Assembly (NCBI GenBank): GCA_021300505.1 | Contig: JAJTDQ010000001.1 | Span: 1 to 41,923, forward strand | Reading direction: 5' to 3' | Length of the DNA stretch: 41,923 nucleotides | Source: Cryomorphaceae bacterium | GTDB taxonomy: Bacteria; Bacteroidota; Bacteroidia; Flavobacteriales_D; Crocinitomicaceae | In this document: one piece after another, positions 17,528-26,525 of the stretch | Layout: each line of letters begins with the position of its first letter | Position numbering within the stretch: position 1 is the first letter of the stretch | Notes under the pieces: model-generated | Databases searched by the model: none | Told to the model about the DNA's origin: nothing | What the model saw: the letters and a program-made list of their open reading frames with translations, nothing else | Position numbers and translations under genes: made by a program

Positions 17528-18907
17528 TTACCTTTTAAATGAAATCGAACGTATCTCTTGTTTGAGGTTGTTTTGCGCATCTACCAATTTATAGATTGGC
17601 ACATAGTTCCCGCCACCTAGACGCGCTGACTCCATCATTTCATCTGCATCATTTTCGCTATTTCGAATACCTACAACGGACATGTTGACGCCTTTACGTC
17701 GGTATTTACGTATGTACTTCTTGTAATCGTCAGAATTTCGGTTAAAAGCGCCATCCGTAATCACTATAATTTGATTAACACCATCCTTTTTGAAGTACTT
17801 TAACGCTTCTTTGTAGCCAAGTTTAATACCTGCGCCACCTGCAGTCATTCCACTTGCTTTAAGTTCAGAAACTTGTGCTTTGATTGCCTCTTTGTCTATT
17901 CCCGATGTTGAGGACAAAAGCACACGGGTATCTGTTGCATAGGTCACGATTCCAATATTGTCCTCTGCGCGAAGCATATCCACAAGCTGAAAGAGTGAAT
18001 ACTTCATTAGCTCCATCTTATCGCTCTGACGCATTGACGAAGAAATATCTAGTATAAATACAACATTCACTGGTTTAAAATGGACTGAAGAGAAATCTTC
18101 CTTATCCAAAGTACTCAATTCAACAGAAGAAATTGTCGCAGATGAAAGCGTATCATTCTCAAGTTGTTCCTCCAATACGAGTTCGATAGTTGAGGATATC
18201 AGTGTATCATGGACAATAACCGGTATGTTGTAATTTGGATCTTTCATCAATGGAATCAGCACCTCATGACGATTAAAATTGATATACGCACCAAGCTCTT
18301 CTGGAAGGTACCCGTCATGAACGGCATAGAAATAACTAAATCCAATCGATGCATTTTCTACTATTGTTCCGTTCTTATCTGTTCGTTTCATCCAAACTGG
18401 AACACCATTTTGAATGAGCGATACCGATGAAAGAGACAATGGCTTTTTGGTTTCCTTATCAATGGTGATCACCGTCAAATCAAATTTCTGGCTGTTTCCT
18501 GCTGGACGAGAATTAAAATCTGGGCAAGCAGTAAAGGCAGAAAGATTGTCTGATGGCAACTCATTCATGGTTCCAGAAACACGAATACGCGTTGCTGTGG
18601 CCCGGTCGCTTGTAAACACATCAATATCGTATGAAAATCTTCCCTTCGAACTCGGATTGACTTGAAAACGGATATACATCGAACTGTCGGGGCCAATACG
18701 ATCACTTGCCGCGATATACGATACCTCCGAAGGATTTTTTACACTAAGAATATATTCTTTTTTTGGGCCAGCATTTATGACCTTGATGTCAACAAAACGA
18801 TCGTCAAACGATTCCAACACACCGAAGTCATGGTTTACCGTCTCAAAGCGCAATTGTGCCTGAGTTTGAAACGCAATAAGTAAAAGAAGAGAGAGAGATA
18901 AACGCAT
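17528..18907 (-). CDS. Exported DUF1573-like / VWA domain protein
   Basis: A 459-residue protein with a signal peptide (MRLSLSLLLLIAFQTQAQ). Domains in order: a DUF1573/HYDIN-like immunoglobulin fold (about 20-115, FETVNHDFGVLES), a carboxypeptidase-regulatory/CnaB-like beta sandwich (about 143-222, FDLTVITIDKETKKPLSLSS), and a von Willebrand A domain (about 280-450). The VWA metal site is complete: DISSS at 287-291, a Thr in SGMTAGG and an Asp in VITDGAFNR. VWA domains bind protein ligands through Mg2+, so a periplasmic or surface adhesion or scaffold role is likely. It lies beyond the hppA terminator and so should have its own promoter. Confidence 0.85.
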   Translation of the reverse strand: MRLSLSLLLLIAFQTQAQLRFETVNHDFGVLESFDDRFVDIKVINAGPKKEYILSVKNPSEVSYIAASDRIGPDSSMYIRFQVNPSSKGRFSYDIDVFTSDRATATRIRVSGTMNELPSDNLSAFTACPDFNSRPAGNSQKFDLTVITIDKETKKPLSLSSVSLIQNGVPVWMKRTDKNGTIVENASIGFSYFYAVHDGYLPEELGAYINFNRHEVLIPLMKDPNYNIPVIVHDTLISSTIELVLEEQLENDTLSSATISSVELSTLDKEDFSSVHFKPVNVVFILDISSSMRQSDKMELMKYSLFQLVDMLRAEDNIGIVTYATDTRVLLSSTSGIDKEAIKAQVSELKASGMTAGGAGIKLGYKEALKYFKKDGVNQIIVITDGAFNRNSDDYKKYIRKYRRKGVNMSVVGIRNSENDADEMMESARLGGGNYVPIYKLVDAQNNLKQEIRSISFKR

Positions 18908-18951
18908 AACTTACGAAACGAAGAACGGCACTAAATGTTACCATGACCAAC

Positions 18952-18982
18952 AAAAAAGGGCCTGCCGAAGCAGACCCTTTTT
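18952..18982 (-). terminator. Terminator of hppA with UUCG tetraloop
   Basis: On the minus strand the stem GGGTCTGC-TTCG-GCAGGCCC has one mismatch and is capped by the very stable C(UUCG)G tetraloop. An A-run precedes it and TTTTTT follows, so the stem can extend through A-T pairs. It begins 22 nt after the hppA stop at 19004. The symmetric A/T runs mean it could also work from the plus strand, but no gene there needs it. Confidence 0.9.
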
Positions 18983-19003
18983 ATTTTTATTCCTTCTAAA
19001 AGA

Positions 19004-21529
19004 TCAATGACCTTTTTTGCATGATTTGTTCGCTCCTTTGCACGATGATTTATCCTTGCATTCAGCGTTGTTTGAGCAGCAATTAGATTTCTTTGTGCAC
19101 TCATTTCCGCCCATGAATTTTCCATTTTCATCGTAATGTGCCATGCACATTGCTTTTTCTTCTGGAGTACATTTCAATGAATCACACATTGCAGCGCACT
19201 CATCTTTCGTCATTTTAGCACACTTACGAATGTCACATTTTCCGATCATGTATTCACCATTTTTGTGTGGATTACATGTACCCATGTTACCGTGGCAATC
19301 TTTCATGTCTTTCGAACATTCCATTTTGCCGTGGCACTTGTCCATTCCACAAGCTGCATCTTTAGACCCATCACCGTGACCATTTCCAAGAAGTGGAGCG
19401 ATTACCAATCCTACAAGACAAGTCAATTTAATCAAGATGTTCATTGATGGACCAGAAGTGTCTTTGAATGGATCTCCAACTGTATCTCCAGTTACTGCTG
19501 CCTTGTGCGCCTCAGAACCTTTGAATGTCATTTCACCGTTGATCATGACACCCGCTTCGAAAGACTTCTTCGCGTTATCCCAAGCACCACCAGCATTGTT
19601 TTGGAAGATTGCCCAAAGCACACCAGAAACTGCAACACCTGCCATGTAAGAACCTAGTGCTTCAGCACCCATCAAGAATCCAATGATGATTGGAGAGATG
19701 ATTGTAATTGCTCCTGGCAACATCATTTCACGCAATGCCGCTTTTGTAGAAATCTCTACACATTTTCCATACTCAGGAGTTCCTGTACCTTCCATAATTC
19801 CTGGAATTTCACGGAACTGACGACGTACTTCCATTACCATGTCCATCGCTGCTTTACCTACTGATTTCATCGCCAAGGCTGAGAAAACTACCGGAATCAT
19901 TCCACCAATAAACAAGGCTGCCAATACATTTGCTTTAAAGATGTTGATTCCATCAATACCAGTAAATGTTACATAAGCGGCAAATAAGGCCAATGCTGTA
20001 AGTGCTGCAGATGCAATCGCAAATCCTTTACCTACTGCTGCTGTTGTGTTACCCACTGAATCCAAGACGTCAGTGCGTTGACGAACTTCTTTAGGCAATT
20101 CTGACATCTCTGCTACACCACCTGCGTTATCTGCAATCGGTCCGAAAGCATCAATCGCCAACTGCATTGCTGTTGTTGCCATCATTGCTGAAGCGGCAAT
20201 TGCCACACCATAGAATCCAGCTAATGTGTAAGACCCCCAAATCGCAGCAGCGAAGACAATCACTGATGAGAATGTAGAAATCATACCTGTAGAAAGTCCT
20301 GCGATGATGTTTGTTGCAGCACCTGTTGAAGAGTTTTTCACGATATCCAATACCGGTTTTTTACCCAATGCTGTGTAGTATTCTGTAAACATTGAAATCA
20401 AATATCCAACACCAAGTCCTACCAATGTCGCATAGAATACATTCATTGAAGAGATGTTTTTCGGTTCTTCACCAAAGAATTTCATTCCTTGAATAGTATC
20501 CGGCAACATCCATTTAATCAAGAAATAACCAGCAATCGCTGAAAGCACCATAGCAACGATATTACCAAGATTTAGTGCGCGTTGTACTTGTGCTTCTTTC
20601 GCGTCATTGTCTTTGATACGTACCAAGAATGTTCCGATGATTGATGCGATGATTCCAACACCTGCGATCATGATTGGCAATAGGATTGCTCCCATTCCAT
20701 TGAATTTATCAATCGTTTGACCGGCCTCAGCCATGTCTTTGATGATGTAGTTACCAAGCACCATTGACGCCAATACTGTTGCTACATAAGAACCGAACAA
20801 GTCAGCACCCATACCTGCAACGTCACCTACATTGTCACCTACGTTGTCCGCAATTGTTGCAGGATTACGTGGATCATCTTCAGGAATTCCAGCTTCAACC
20901 TTTCCAACTAAGTCAGCACCTACATCTGCTGCTTTCGTGTAGATTCCTCCACCAACACGTGCAAATAAAGCAATCGACTCAGCACCCAAAGAGAAACCAG
21001 CCAATGCCTCAAGCACCATCGTCATTTCATCGTAGAAGCTTCCTCCTTTTCCAACAAACATGGAAACGAACACCATGAAGAACAAGCTCAAACCAAGAAC
21101 AGCCAAACCAGCAACTCCTAGTCCCATTACAGTACCACCACCGAAAGATACTTTCAATGCTTGTGGTAAGCTTGTACGTGCAGCTTCTGTTGTTCTTGAG
21201 TTGGCATCCGTAGCGACACGCATACCGATATTTCCCGCCACTGCTGAGAAAACTGCTCCGATAACAAAAGCAGGAACAATCATCCAACTTGTAGTTTCCA
21301 CAACCGTTGAAATTCCGAATAATGCCGCTGAAGCAATCACAACGAAGACGGCCAAAAGGCGATACTCCGCACTCAAGAAAGCCATCGCCCCCTCTTTGAT
21401 GCTTTTAGAAATGCTTTGCATTTTCTCATTTCCTGGGTTTTGCTTTTTCACCCAAGCCATTTTGATTAGCATGAAGATCAATCCAATGATCGCTAATACA
21501 ATTGGTACAATAATTAAGTTTTTTTCCAT
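19004..21529 (-). CDS. hppA: Membrane-bound K+-dependent pyrophosphatase with Cys-rich tail
   Basis: An 841-residue ion-pumping pyrophosphatase: PPi hydrolysis drives H+ or Na+ export through about 16 helices. Catalytic motifs are intact: DVGADLVGKVE (202-212), DDPRNPATIADNVGDNVGDVAGMGADLFGS (218-247) and AFGPIADNAGGVAEM (461-475). At 493-501, GNTTAAVGK has Ala where potassium-independent enzymes have Lys, so K+ dependence is predicted. The ion pumped cannot be settled by eye. The usual protein ends near GLVIAPLLG. Here 127 further residues (715-841) follow, with 17 Cys, 6 His and many Met and Lys, resembling a metal-binding or disulfide-linked domain. In solved pyrophosphatases both termini face outward, which would place the tail in the periplasm. 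It has a strong predicted promoter and terminator. Confidence 0.95.
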   Translation of the reverse strand: MEKNLIIVPIVLAIIGLIFMLIKMAWVKKQNPGNEKMQSISKSIKEGAMAFLSAEYRLLAVFVVIASAALFGISTVVETTSWMIVPAFVIGAVFSAVAGNIGMRVATDANSRTTEAARTSLPQALKVSFGGGTVMGLGVAGLAVLGLSLFFMVFVSMFVGKGGSFYDEMTMVLEALAGFSLGAESIALFARVGGGIYTKAADVGADLVGKVEAGIPEDDPRNPATIADNVGDNVGDVAGMGADLFGSYVATVLASMVLGNYIIKDMAEAGQTIDKFNGMGAILLPIMIAGVGIIASIIGTFLVRIKDNDAKEAQVQRALNLGNIVAMVLSAIAGYFLIKWMLPDTIQGMKFFGEEPKNISSMNVFYATLVGLGVGYLISMFTEYYTALGKKPVLDIVKNSSTGAATNIIAGLSTGMISTFSSVIVFAAAIWGSYTLAGFYGVAIAASAMMATTAMQLAIDAFGPIADNAGGVAEMSELPKEVRQRTDVLDSVGNTTAAVGKGFAIASAALTALALFAAYVTFTGIDGINIFKANVLAALFIGGMIPVVFSALAMKSVGKAAMDMVMEVRRQFREIPGIMEGTGTPEYGKCVEISTKAALREMMLPGAITIISPIIIGFLMGAEALGSYMAGVAVSGVLWAIFQNNAGGAWDNAKKSFEAGVMINGEMTFKGSEAHKAAVTGDTVGDPFKDTSGPSMNILIKLTCLVGLVIAPLLGNGHGDGSKDAACGMDKCHGKMECSKDMKDCHGNMGTCNPHKNGEYMIGKCDIRKCAKMTKDECAAMCDSLKCTPEEKAMCMAHYDENGKFMGGNECTKKSNCCSNNAECKDKSSCKGANKSCKKGH

Positions 21530-21556
21530 TGTTTAGTGTTTGTTAAAAACAGGGCG

Positions 21557-21587
21557 CAAAATTAGATGATTGAAGATACATCTGCAA
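21557..21587 (-). promoter_or_regulatory. hppA promoter
   Basis: On the minus strand, TTG (21587-21585), a 20-bp spacer and TAATTTTG (21564-21557) match the Bacteroidota -33/-7 consensus with normal spacing. The -7 element ends 27 nt before the hppA ATG, giving a leader of roughly 20 nt. Confidence 0.7.
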
Positions 21588-21739
21588 GTTTGCCCGGCAT
21601 TATTATCAGGTCGCTCTTACGAATAGATGCACACAGGGTTACATTTCAACCTGTTATTGACACTAAATAGGAAAATTTAGATCAGAATATAGAAGATTTT
21701 AGATCGTTTGAATGGCTATAAAAGATTGAAAACAAGCAC

Positions 21740-22045
21740 TTATTTGCCATTTGCTGCAGCGCGGATCTTCGATTTCAACGTTGATACGTCCATGACGCCA
21801 CTTGTTCGCCACTGAATTTCACCCGATTTGAACAAAATAAAGGTTGGGACACCTCGAATTTTAAACTTATCGGCAATGTCGACGTTCTTGTCCACATCAA
21901 TTTTTAAAATACGTACTTCGCTGCCCATCTGCTGCTTCAATTGCTCTAATACCGGTTCCATCGAACGACATGGACCACACCATGTGGCATAAAAATCGAC
22001 CAATGTTGGTGTTTTGTCTTTTATGATGTCTTGAAACTTTCCCAT
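21740..22045 (-). CDS. trxA: Thioredoxin
   Basis: A 101-residue thioredoxin of normal length. The active site is ATWCGPCRSMEPVLEQL, with the redox pair Cys-Gly-Pro-Cys, preceded by PTLVDFYA and followed by ILKIDVDKNVDIADKFKIRGVPTFILFKSGE, which contains the conserved cis-proline (VPTF). There is no signal peptide, so it is a cytosolic disulfide reductase. The usual Trp before the strand end is retained as FYATWCGPC. A near-consensus -7 element (TATCTTTA, 22075-22068) lies upstream on the minus strand. It is divergent from the sulfatase gene. Confidence 0.95.
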   Translation of the reverse strand: MGKFQDIIKDKTPTLVDFYATWCGPCRSMEPVLEQLKQQMGSEVRILKIDVDKNVDIADKFKIRGVPTFILFKSGEIQWRTSGVMDVSTLKSKIRAAANGK

Positions 22046-22166
22046 ACAACTAGAAATTAACTGCTTTTAAAGATAGTGAATACCACCGTTCCTTTTTCTT
22101 GAATGCGAAATTAGGTCAAGAATTTCCTACGCTATGTAACATAAGTTATATTCAAGCACTTTCGCC

Positions 22167-22174
22167 TATCTTTG
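22167..22174 (+). promoter_or_regulatory. -7 element of the sulfatase gene
   Basis: TATCTTTG matches TAnnTTTG exactly and ends four bases before the ATG at 22179. A start of transcription about seven bases past the element would fall on or next to the ATG, so this transcript may be leaderless or nearly so. Confidence 0.55.
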
Positions 22175-22178
22175 CACC

Positions 22179-24053
22179 ATGCAAGACGTGAAGCGCACCG
22201 TTATTGATGGGTTCAAACTCCTCCTTTTTTGGATTCTGGTGTTTGATGTTCAACGTATCTTATTTTCCATTCACAACTACGATAAATTCAGCGAAATTCC
22301 TTGGGGAGAGTGGTTTCAAGCATTTTTCTATTCGCTGCGTTTAGACCTAGCCACCGCTGGACTTTTGAGTTTACTTCCCATGTTGGTCATCATCACTGGG
22401 ATTTTCGTCAAAAAATCATGGCACCGCAAACTGTTTTTTGGCGTGATGCTCATTGAAATTATTTTGTGCGCCATGATACATGGTGGAGAAATCAATGCCT
22501 ACCCTGAATGGAACCACAAACTGAATACACGTGTTTTCACCCATCTGCTCAATCCGGATGAAGTGGTGCGCACCGCTGACTATGGCATGACCATTTGGTT
22601 TGTCGTTTATACTTTGATCGAAACAGCAATTGGCTATGTTCTTTTGAAAAAATTGTATCCACCCAAATCGCCAATTTCTAAGCAAGAGTGGTATGTAGCA
22701 GTACCTATCTCCCTTCTACTTTTAAGTTGTTTTACAGGTTTATTTCTCGTTCTTGGCCGCGGAGGGGTGCAACAGATTCCGATTAACATAGATGCAGCCT
22801 ATTATTCCAAGAATTACGTTTCCAACGACTTATCTGTAAACTCCGTGTACTACTTCACGAAGAGCTTTATGCTGTATAACCGAAGTGAGATTGGCAAACT
22901 TTTTCCACGCATTCCCGAAGCAAAAAGCAAGCGACTGTTAAAAGACCTTTACACCTATCCTCGCAATCATTCGGTAGAAATTTTGGACAATGACCGACCT
23001 AATGTGGTCTTCATCGTACTGGAAAGCTGGACTGCAGATGCCGTGGGATGCCTCAACAATGGCAGAGGTGCGACCCCACATTTTGATCAATTGGCGAAAC
23101 AGGGAGTACTATTCACGAATATCTATGCCACAGGAAGCACCTCCGAAATAGGCAACGCGAGTATCTTTGCGGGTTACCCAGCTTTGCCCGAGATTTCCAT
23201 TTCCATGCAGCCCGACAAGCACCGAAAACTTCCTTCAATCAATCAAGACCTTAAGAAGTGGGGCTACTCGTCACATTACCTATTTTCTGGTGATTTGAAG
23301 TATGGAAACATCGGTGGATTTTTCATCGACCACGGATTTGATGTTGTCGAAGATGAAAACGAATTCCCCTCGAATCTTCCGCACGGGAAGCTGAATTATT
23401 ACGACGAAGCCCTTTATTCATTGTTGCTGAAAAAAATCAATCGTACGAAAGGACCATTTATGCACTGTGCATTTACTGGAAGTACACACTCACCGTATGA
23501 TTTTCCAAAAGGAAAAGCACCCGTTTGGAAAGGTAATGAAGCAAGATTCATGTCTTCAGTGTATTATGCCGACCACTGTTTAAACAACTTTATTAAAGCC
23601 TGTAAGAAAGAGAATTGGTACAAGAATACGATTTTCGTCCTCGTTGCGGATCACGGACATGCCTCACCCTTCAATACCAACCCTAGTGTAGCTCAATTCT
23701 TCCGCATCCCTCTTTTGATATTTGGCGAACCCATTAAAAAGGAATTCCGTGGAACGCGTATCGATGCCATTGGATCTCAATCGGATATCGCGACAACATT
23801 ACTCCGTCAAATGCATGGAGATGTGAAACACTACACTTGGAGTAAGGATTTACTTAACCCTAAGGTTCCACAATTTGCTTTACACACGGTCATCCGAGGG
23901 TATGGTTGGGTAACACCTAAAGGACATTTCACATGGCACATGGATGGTAAAATGTTTCAGGAGAATACCTTTGATGCAAAACACATTGGCTTAGAGAAGT
24001 TGCGTTGTCATGCACTCATGTCCTTGTTATACAAACAATACAAGTCACTTTGA
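22179..24053 (+). CDS. LTA synthase-like membrane sulfatase
   Basis: A 624-residue protein with about five N-terminal membrane segments (residues 10-205) and an extracytoplasmic alkaline-phosphatase/sulfatase domain (about 265-560). The domain opens with RPNVVFIVLESWTAD (metal-binding Glu). A nucleophile region YATGSTSEIGNASIFAGYP follows, and FVLVADHGH later supplies metal-binding Asp and His. This is the layout of LTA synthases and phosphoethanolamine/phosphoglycerol transferases such as OpgB. In a diderm it most likely moves phosphoglycerol or phosphoethanolamine onto a glycan or lipid. A sugar transferase of the heptosyltransferase type follows 28 nt later, which fits a role in decorating envelope glycans. 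Confidence 0.88.
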   Translation: MQDVKRTVIDGFKLLLFWILVFDVQRILFSIHNYDKFSEIPWGEWFQAFFYSLRLDLATAGLLSLLPMLVIITGIFVKKSWHRKLFFGVMLIEIILCAMIHGGEINAYPEWNHKLNTRVFTHLLNPDEVVRTADYGMTIWFVVYTLIETAIGYVLLKKLYPPKSPISKQEWYVAVPISLLLLSCFTGLFLVLGRGGVQQIPINIDAAYYSKNYVSNDLSVNSVYYFTKSFMLYNRSEIGKLFPRIPEAKSKRLLKDLYTYPRNHSVEILDNDRPNVVFIVLESWTADAVGCLNNGRGATPHFDQLAKQGVLFTNIYATGSTSEIGNASIFAGYPALPEISISMQPDKHRKLPSINQDLKKWGYSSHYLFSGDLKYGNIGGFFIDHGFDVVEDENEFPSNLPHGKLNYYDEALYSLLLKKINRTKGPFMHCAFTGSTHSPYDFPKGKAPVWKGNEARFMSSVYYADHCLNNFIKACKKENWYKNTIFVLVADHGHASPFNTNPSVAQFFRIPLLIFGEPIKKEFRGTRIDAIGSQSDIATTLLRQMHGDVKHYTWSKDLLNPKVPQFALHTVIRGYGWVTPKGHFTWHMDGKMFQENTFDAKHIGLEKLRCHALMSLLYKQYKSL

Positions 24054-24081
24054 TTGTTACTGAAATGAATATCTTTAACAC

Positions 24082-25080
24082 GTGAAAATTCTCATCGTTC
24101 GTTTCAGTTCCATTGGTGATATCGTACTCACAACGCCGATAATTCGGGCCATTAAAACGCAGCGTCCCGATGTGAAGATTCATTATTTGACGCGTAAATC
24201 GTACACCCCACTTCTTGAGCACAATCCACACATTGAGAAGCTGGTTTCATTTAATGAGCGCATCAACGAAATAATCCCAGAACTTAAAAAGGAACAGTAC
24301 GACCTCATCGTTGATTTGCATAAGAATATTCGCACGCTCCGATTGAAATTTGCGTTAAAACGTCCGACTAGCAGTTTTGACAAGGAAAACTTCAAGAAGT
24401 GGATCTTGGTTAATTTCAAAAAAGATACGCTTCCCAAGGTTCACGTGGTTGACCGCTATTTTTCTGCAGTGAAACCGTTGAATGTCTTTTCCGATCAGAA
24501 ACCTGGAGAACTATTTATTGCACCCGAAGAGACAGTCGATACACTCGTTCAATTCGAACTTAAACCGAAAAAATACGTCACTATCGCCATTGGAGCACAG
24601 TTTGGGACAAAGCGAATGCCTGAGCATCTTGTCGCTCAAATCATTGAAAAGTGTTCGCGTCCAATGCTTATTGTAGGAGGTCCAGAAGACCGAGAACGAG
24701 GTACACGCATTGTTGAACTGTGCCCGGAGAAAAACATAATCAATACCTGTGGAGAATTTACCATCATGCAGTCGGCATCGGTCGTTTCACAAAGTGCAAC
24801 TTTGCTGACAGGAGATACAGGCATGATGCATATTGCGGCGTGTTTTGATGTGCCGATTGTGAGTGTGTGGGGAAATACCGTTCCTGCACTTGGTATGTAT
24901 CCGTATTGTCCACATCAAACTGAAAACTACAGCATCCACGAGGTGACTGGCCTAAAATGTCGCCCGTGTTCAAAAATAGGGTTTCAAGATTGTCCGAAGA
25001 AGCATTTCAACTGCATGAACTTACACGATGTAGATGCTATTGTGAATGACCTTGAAGCGCGTTCAAGTAAGACGACGTAA
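24082..25080 (+). CDS. Glycosyltransferase family 9 (heptosyltransferase-like)
   Basis: A 332-residue GT-B enzyme of the LPS heptosyltransferase family. It begins MKILIVRFSSIGDIVLTTPIIRAIK (GTG start at 24082). The C-terminal donor-binding half has VTIAIGAQFGTKRMP and LLTGDTGMMHIAACFDVPIVSVWG, the family signature. It acts at the inner face of the inner membrane, adding heptose or another activated sugar to a lipooligosaccharide core. It ends with a Cys-containing segment, CRPCSKIGFQDCPKKHFNCM, often seen in family 9 enzymes. Likely an operon with the preceding sulfatase gene. It converges with the thioesterase gene (2 nt between stops). Confidence 0.92.
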   Translation: MKILIVRFSSIGDIVLTTPIIRAIKTQRPDVKIHYLTRKSYTPLLEHNPHIEKLVSFNERINEIIPELKKEQYDLIVDLHKNIRTLRLKFALKRPTSSFDKENFKKWILVNFKKDTLPKVHVVDRYFSAVKPLNVFSDQKPGELFIAPEETVDTLVQFELKPKKYVTIAIGAQFGTKRMPEHLVAQIIEKCSRPMLIVGGPEDRERGTRIVELCPEKNIINTCGEFTIMQSASVVSQSATLLTGDTGMMHIAACFDVPIVSVWGNTVPALGMYPYCPHQTENYSIHEVTGLKCRPCSKIGFQDCPKKHFNCMNLHDVDAIVNDLEARSSKTT

Positions 25081-25082
25081 AC

Positions 25083-25607
25083 TTATTCTTCGCCCAAGAA
25101 CAATTTCTTGAGTTCGGTCGCTTCAGAAGGCTTCATTTTACCCGCGAGAATCAAACTCAGCTGTTTTCTGCGCAAAGCGCCTTCATAGCGTTCTTTTTCT
25201 TCCTCTGTTTCAGGGATCAACTCAGGTACCTGAATTGGAGCACCATACTGATCTACAGCTACAAAGGTATAAATTGCTTCATTGCACTTCTCACGTTTTC
25301 CAGTAATCGCATCTTCCACAAAAACATCCACAAAAATTTCCATTGAAGAGGTGAAAGCACGTGATACTTTCGCTTCTAAGGTTACAATCGACGCATGGTT
25401 AATGGGCTTTTGAAAGGACACGTTGTTTACGGAGGCTGTCACCACTACCCTTTTGCTATGGCGGTGTGCAGAAACGCTCGCGATGACATCCATCCATGCC
25501 AATAGTTGTCCCCCGAATAAATTACCAAGGGTGTTGGTATCATTGGGCAAGACAACTTTCGTCGTGATGGAAAGGGTTTCGGATGCGCGTTTCGATTTCA
25601 TGAGCAT
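25083..25607 (-). CDS. Acyl-CoA thioesterase (YciA/ACOT hotdog family)
   Basis: A hotdog-fold thioesterase of about 174 residues. The core GNLFGGQLLAWMDVIASVSAHRHSK matches the acyl-CoA hydrolase signature (G-x-L-F-G-G...W-M-D), with the catalytic Asp in the WMD segment. KREKCNEAIYTFVAVDQYG is the C-terminal strand region. It hydrolyses acyl-CoA to free acid and CoA in the cytosol; chain length preference is unknown. The preferred start is the Met at 25607 (MLMKSKRAS) or 25601, because a perfect -7 element ends 9 nt upstream of 25607. The longer frame to 25706 would run through that promoter. Confidence 0.9.
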   Translation of the reverse strand: MLMKSKRASETLSITTKVVLPNDTNTLGNLFGGQLLAWMDVIASVSAHRHSKRVVVTASVNNVSFQKPINHASIVTLEAKVSRAFTSSMEIFVDVFVEDAITGKREKCNEAIYTFVAVDQYGAPIQVPELIPETEEEKERYEGALRRKQLSLILAGKMKPSEATELKKLFLGEE

Positions 25608-25615
25608 AATTTTGA

Positions 25616-25623
25616 CAAAAGTA
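25616..25623 (-). promoter_or_regulatory. -7 element of the thioesterase gene
   Basis: On the minus strand TACTTTTG fits TAnnTTTG exactly, the same octamer as in the sodA promoter. It ends nine bases before the ATG at 25607, so the leader is very short. No clear -33 TTG at normal spacing. Confidence 0.55.
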
Positions 25624-25754
25624 CAACTTTTCCAAGGGTAAGCGTATCGAAATGGTAAGGGATTTAGTTCAGAAAAAGAGATCCAATCATTCCTTACTTT
25701 CCTCAATCACTCCGAAATTATGATCTCCAGTATTTCTCATCGGCAAGCTTTCTT

Positions 25755-25762
25755 TATCTTTG
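25755..25762 (+). promoter_or_regulatory. -7 element of the lipB operon
   Basis: TATCTTTG, an exact TAnnTTTG match, 11 nt before an in-frame ATG at 25774 and 62 nt before the ATG at 25825. It rules out translation starts further upstream in this frame. Confidence 0.55.
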
Positions 25763-25773
25763 CAAACAAACTG

Positions 25774-26523
25774 ATGTATTCATCAGAATTTGACACCCTT
25801 TTGTCCCACATTACTTTCAACGCGATGTTGCCTCTTGTTCATTACGTACCGCTCGGATTAATCGACTACAAGGAAGCTTGGGATCTTCAGGAACAGTTAT
25901 TCAACACCACAATTTCTGAAAAAATTCAAATCCGGAATGGTGCAACTGAGATCAAAACAAAAAATCACTTGCTTTTTTGCGAACATCCTCATGTATTTAC
26001 ACTTGGAAAAAGTGGTGATGAAGGAAATCTCCTATTGAATGAAGAAGGCTTAGAGTCCAACAATGCCTCCTTCTACAAAATCAACCGCGGAGGTGACATC
26101 ACCTATCATGGTCCAGGTCAGTTGGTGGTTTACCCTATTTTCGATCTTGATCATTTCTTCACAGACATTCACAAATACATGCGATTTTTGGAGGAATCTG
26201 TCATTTTAACGCTTCGAGAATTCGGCATTGACGGAGGAAGAATCGATGGGTTGACAGGAGTTTGGATTGGAGGGGATACGCCACGACCGCGAAAAATCTG
26301 CGCGATGGGTGTTAAAAGTTCACGTTGGGTCACGATGCATGGTATTGGTTTTAACGTCAATTCTGACCTTAGCTATTTCTCGCACATCATCCCATGTGGC
26401 ATCGACGATAAAGCAGTGACATCCATGCAGCAAGAACTAGGTAGACCGTTGGACATGGCAGAAGTGACCAGTATACTCAAGCAAAAATTGTCCGAACAGT
26501 TCAACTTCACCTACATCGAATAA
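25774..26523 (+). CDS. lipB: Octanoyl-[acyl-carrier-protein]:protein octanoyltransferase
   Basis: LipB transfers octanoyl groups from ACP to lipoyl domains of E2 and GcvH proteins, the first step of lipoate synthesis. Signature motifs are complete: RGGDITYHGPGQLVVYPIFDL, KICAMGVKSSRWVTMHGIGFNV (catalytic Lys in the AMGVK loop) and FSHIIPCGIDDKAVTSM (catalytic Cys). Translation may start at 25774 (249 residues) or, more in line with family length, at 25825 (MLPLVHYVPLGLIDYKEAW, 232 residues). The promoter fits both. It is followed after 2 nt by the serine hydrolase gene. LipA is not in the window. Confidence 0.95.
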   Translation: MYSSEFDTLLSHITFNAMLPLVHYVPLGLIDYKEAWDLQEQLFNTTISEKIQIRNGATEIKTKNHLLFCEHPHVFTLGKSGDEGNLLLNEEGLESNNASFYKINRGGDITYHGPGQLVVYPIFDLDHFFTDIHKYMRFLEESVILTLREFGIDGGRIDGLTGVWIGGDTPRPRKICAMGVKSSRWVTMHGIGFNVNSDLSYFSHIIPCGIDDKAVTSMQQELGRPLDMAEVTSILKQKLSEQFNFTYIE

Positions 26524-26525
26524 GC

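Noticed and set aside
21060-21536. 158-codon open frame on the plus strand inside hppA
   Set aside because: It is antisense to a certain hppA coding region with all motifs, has low-complexity composition and no family match; it is a shadow of the biased codon use of hppA.
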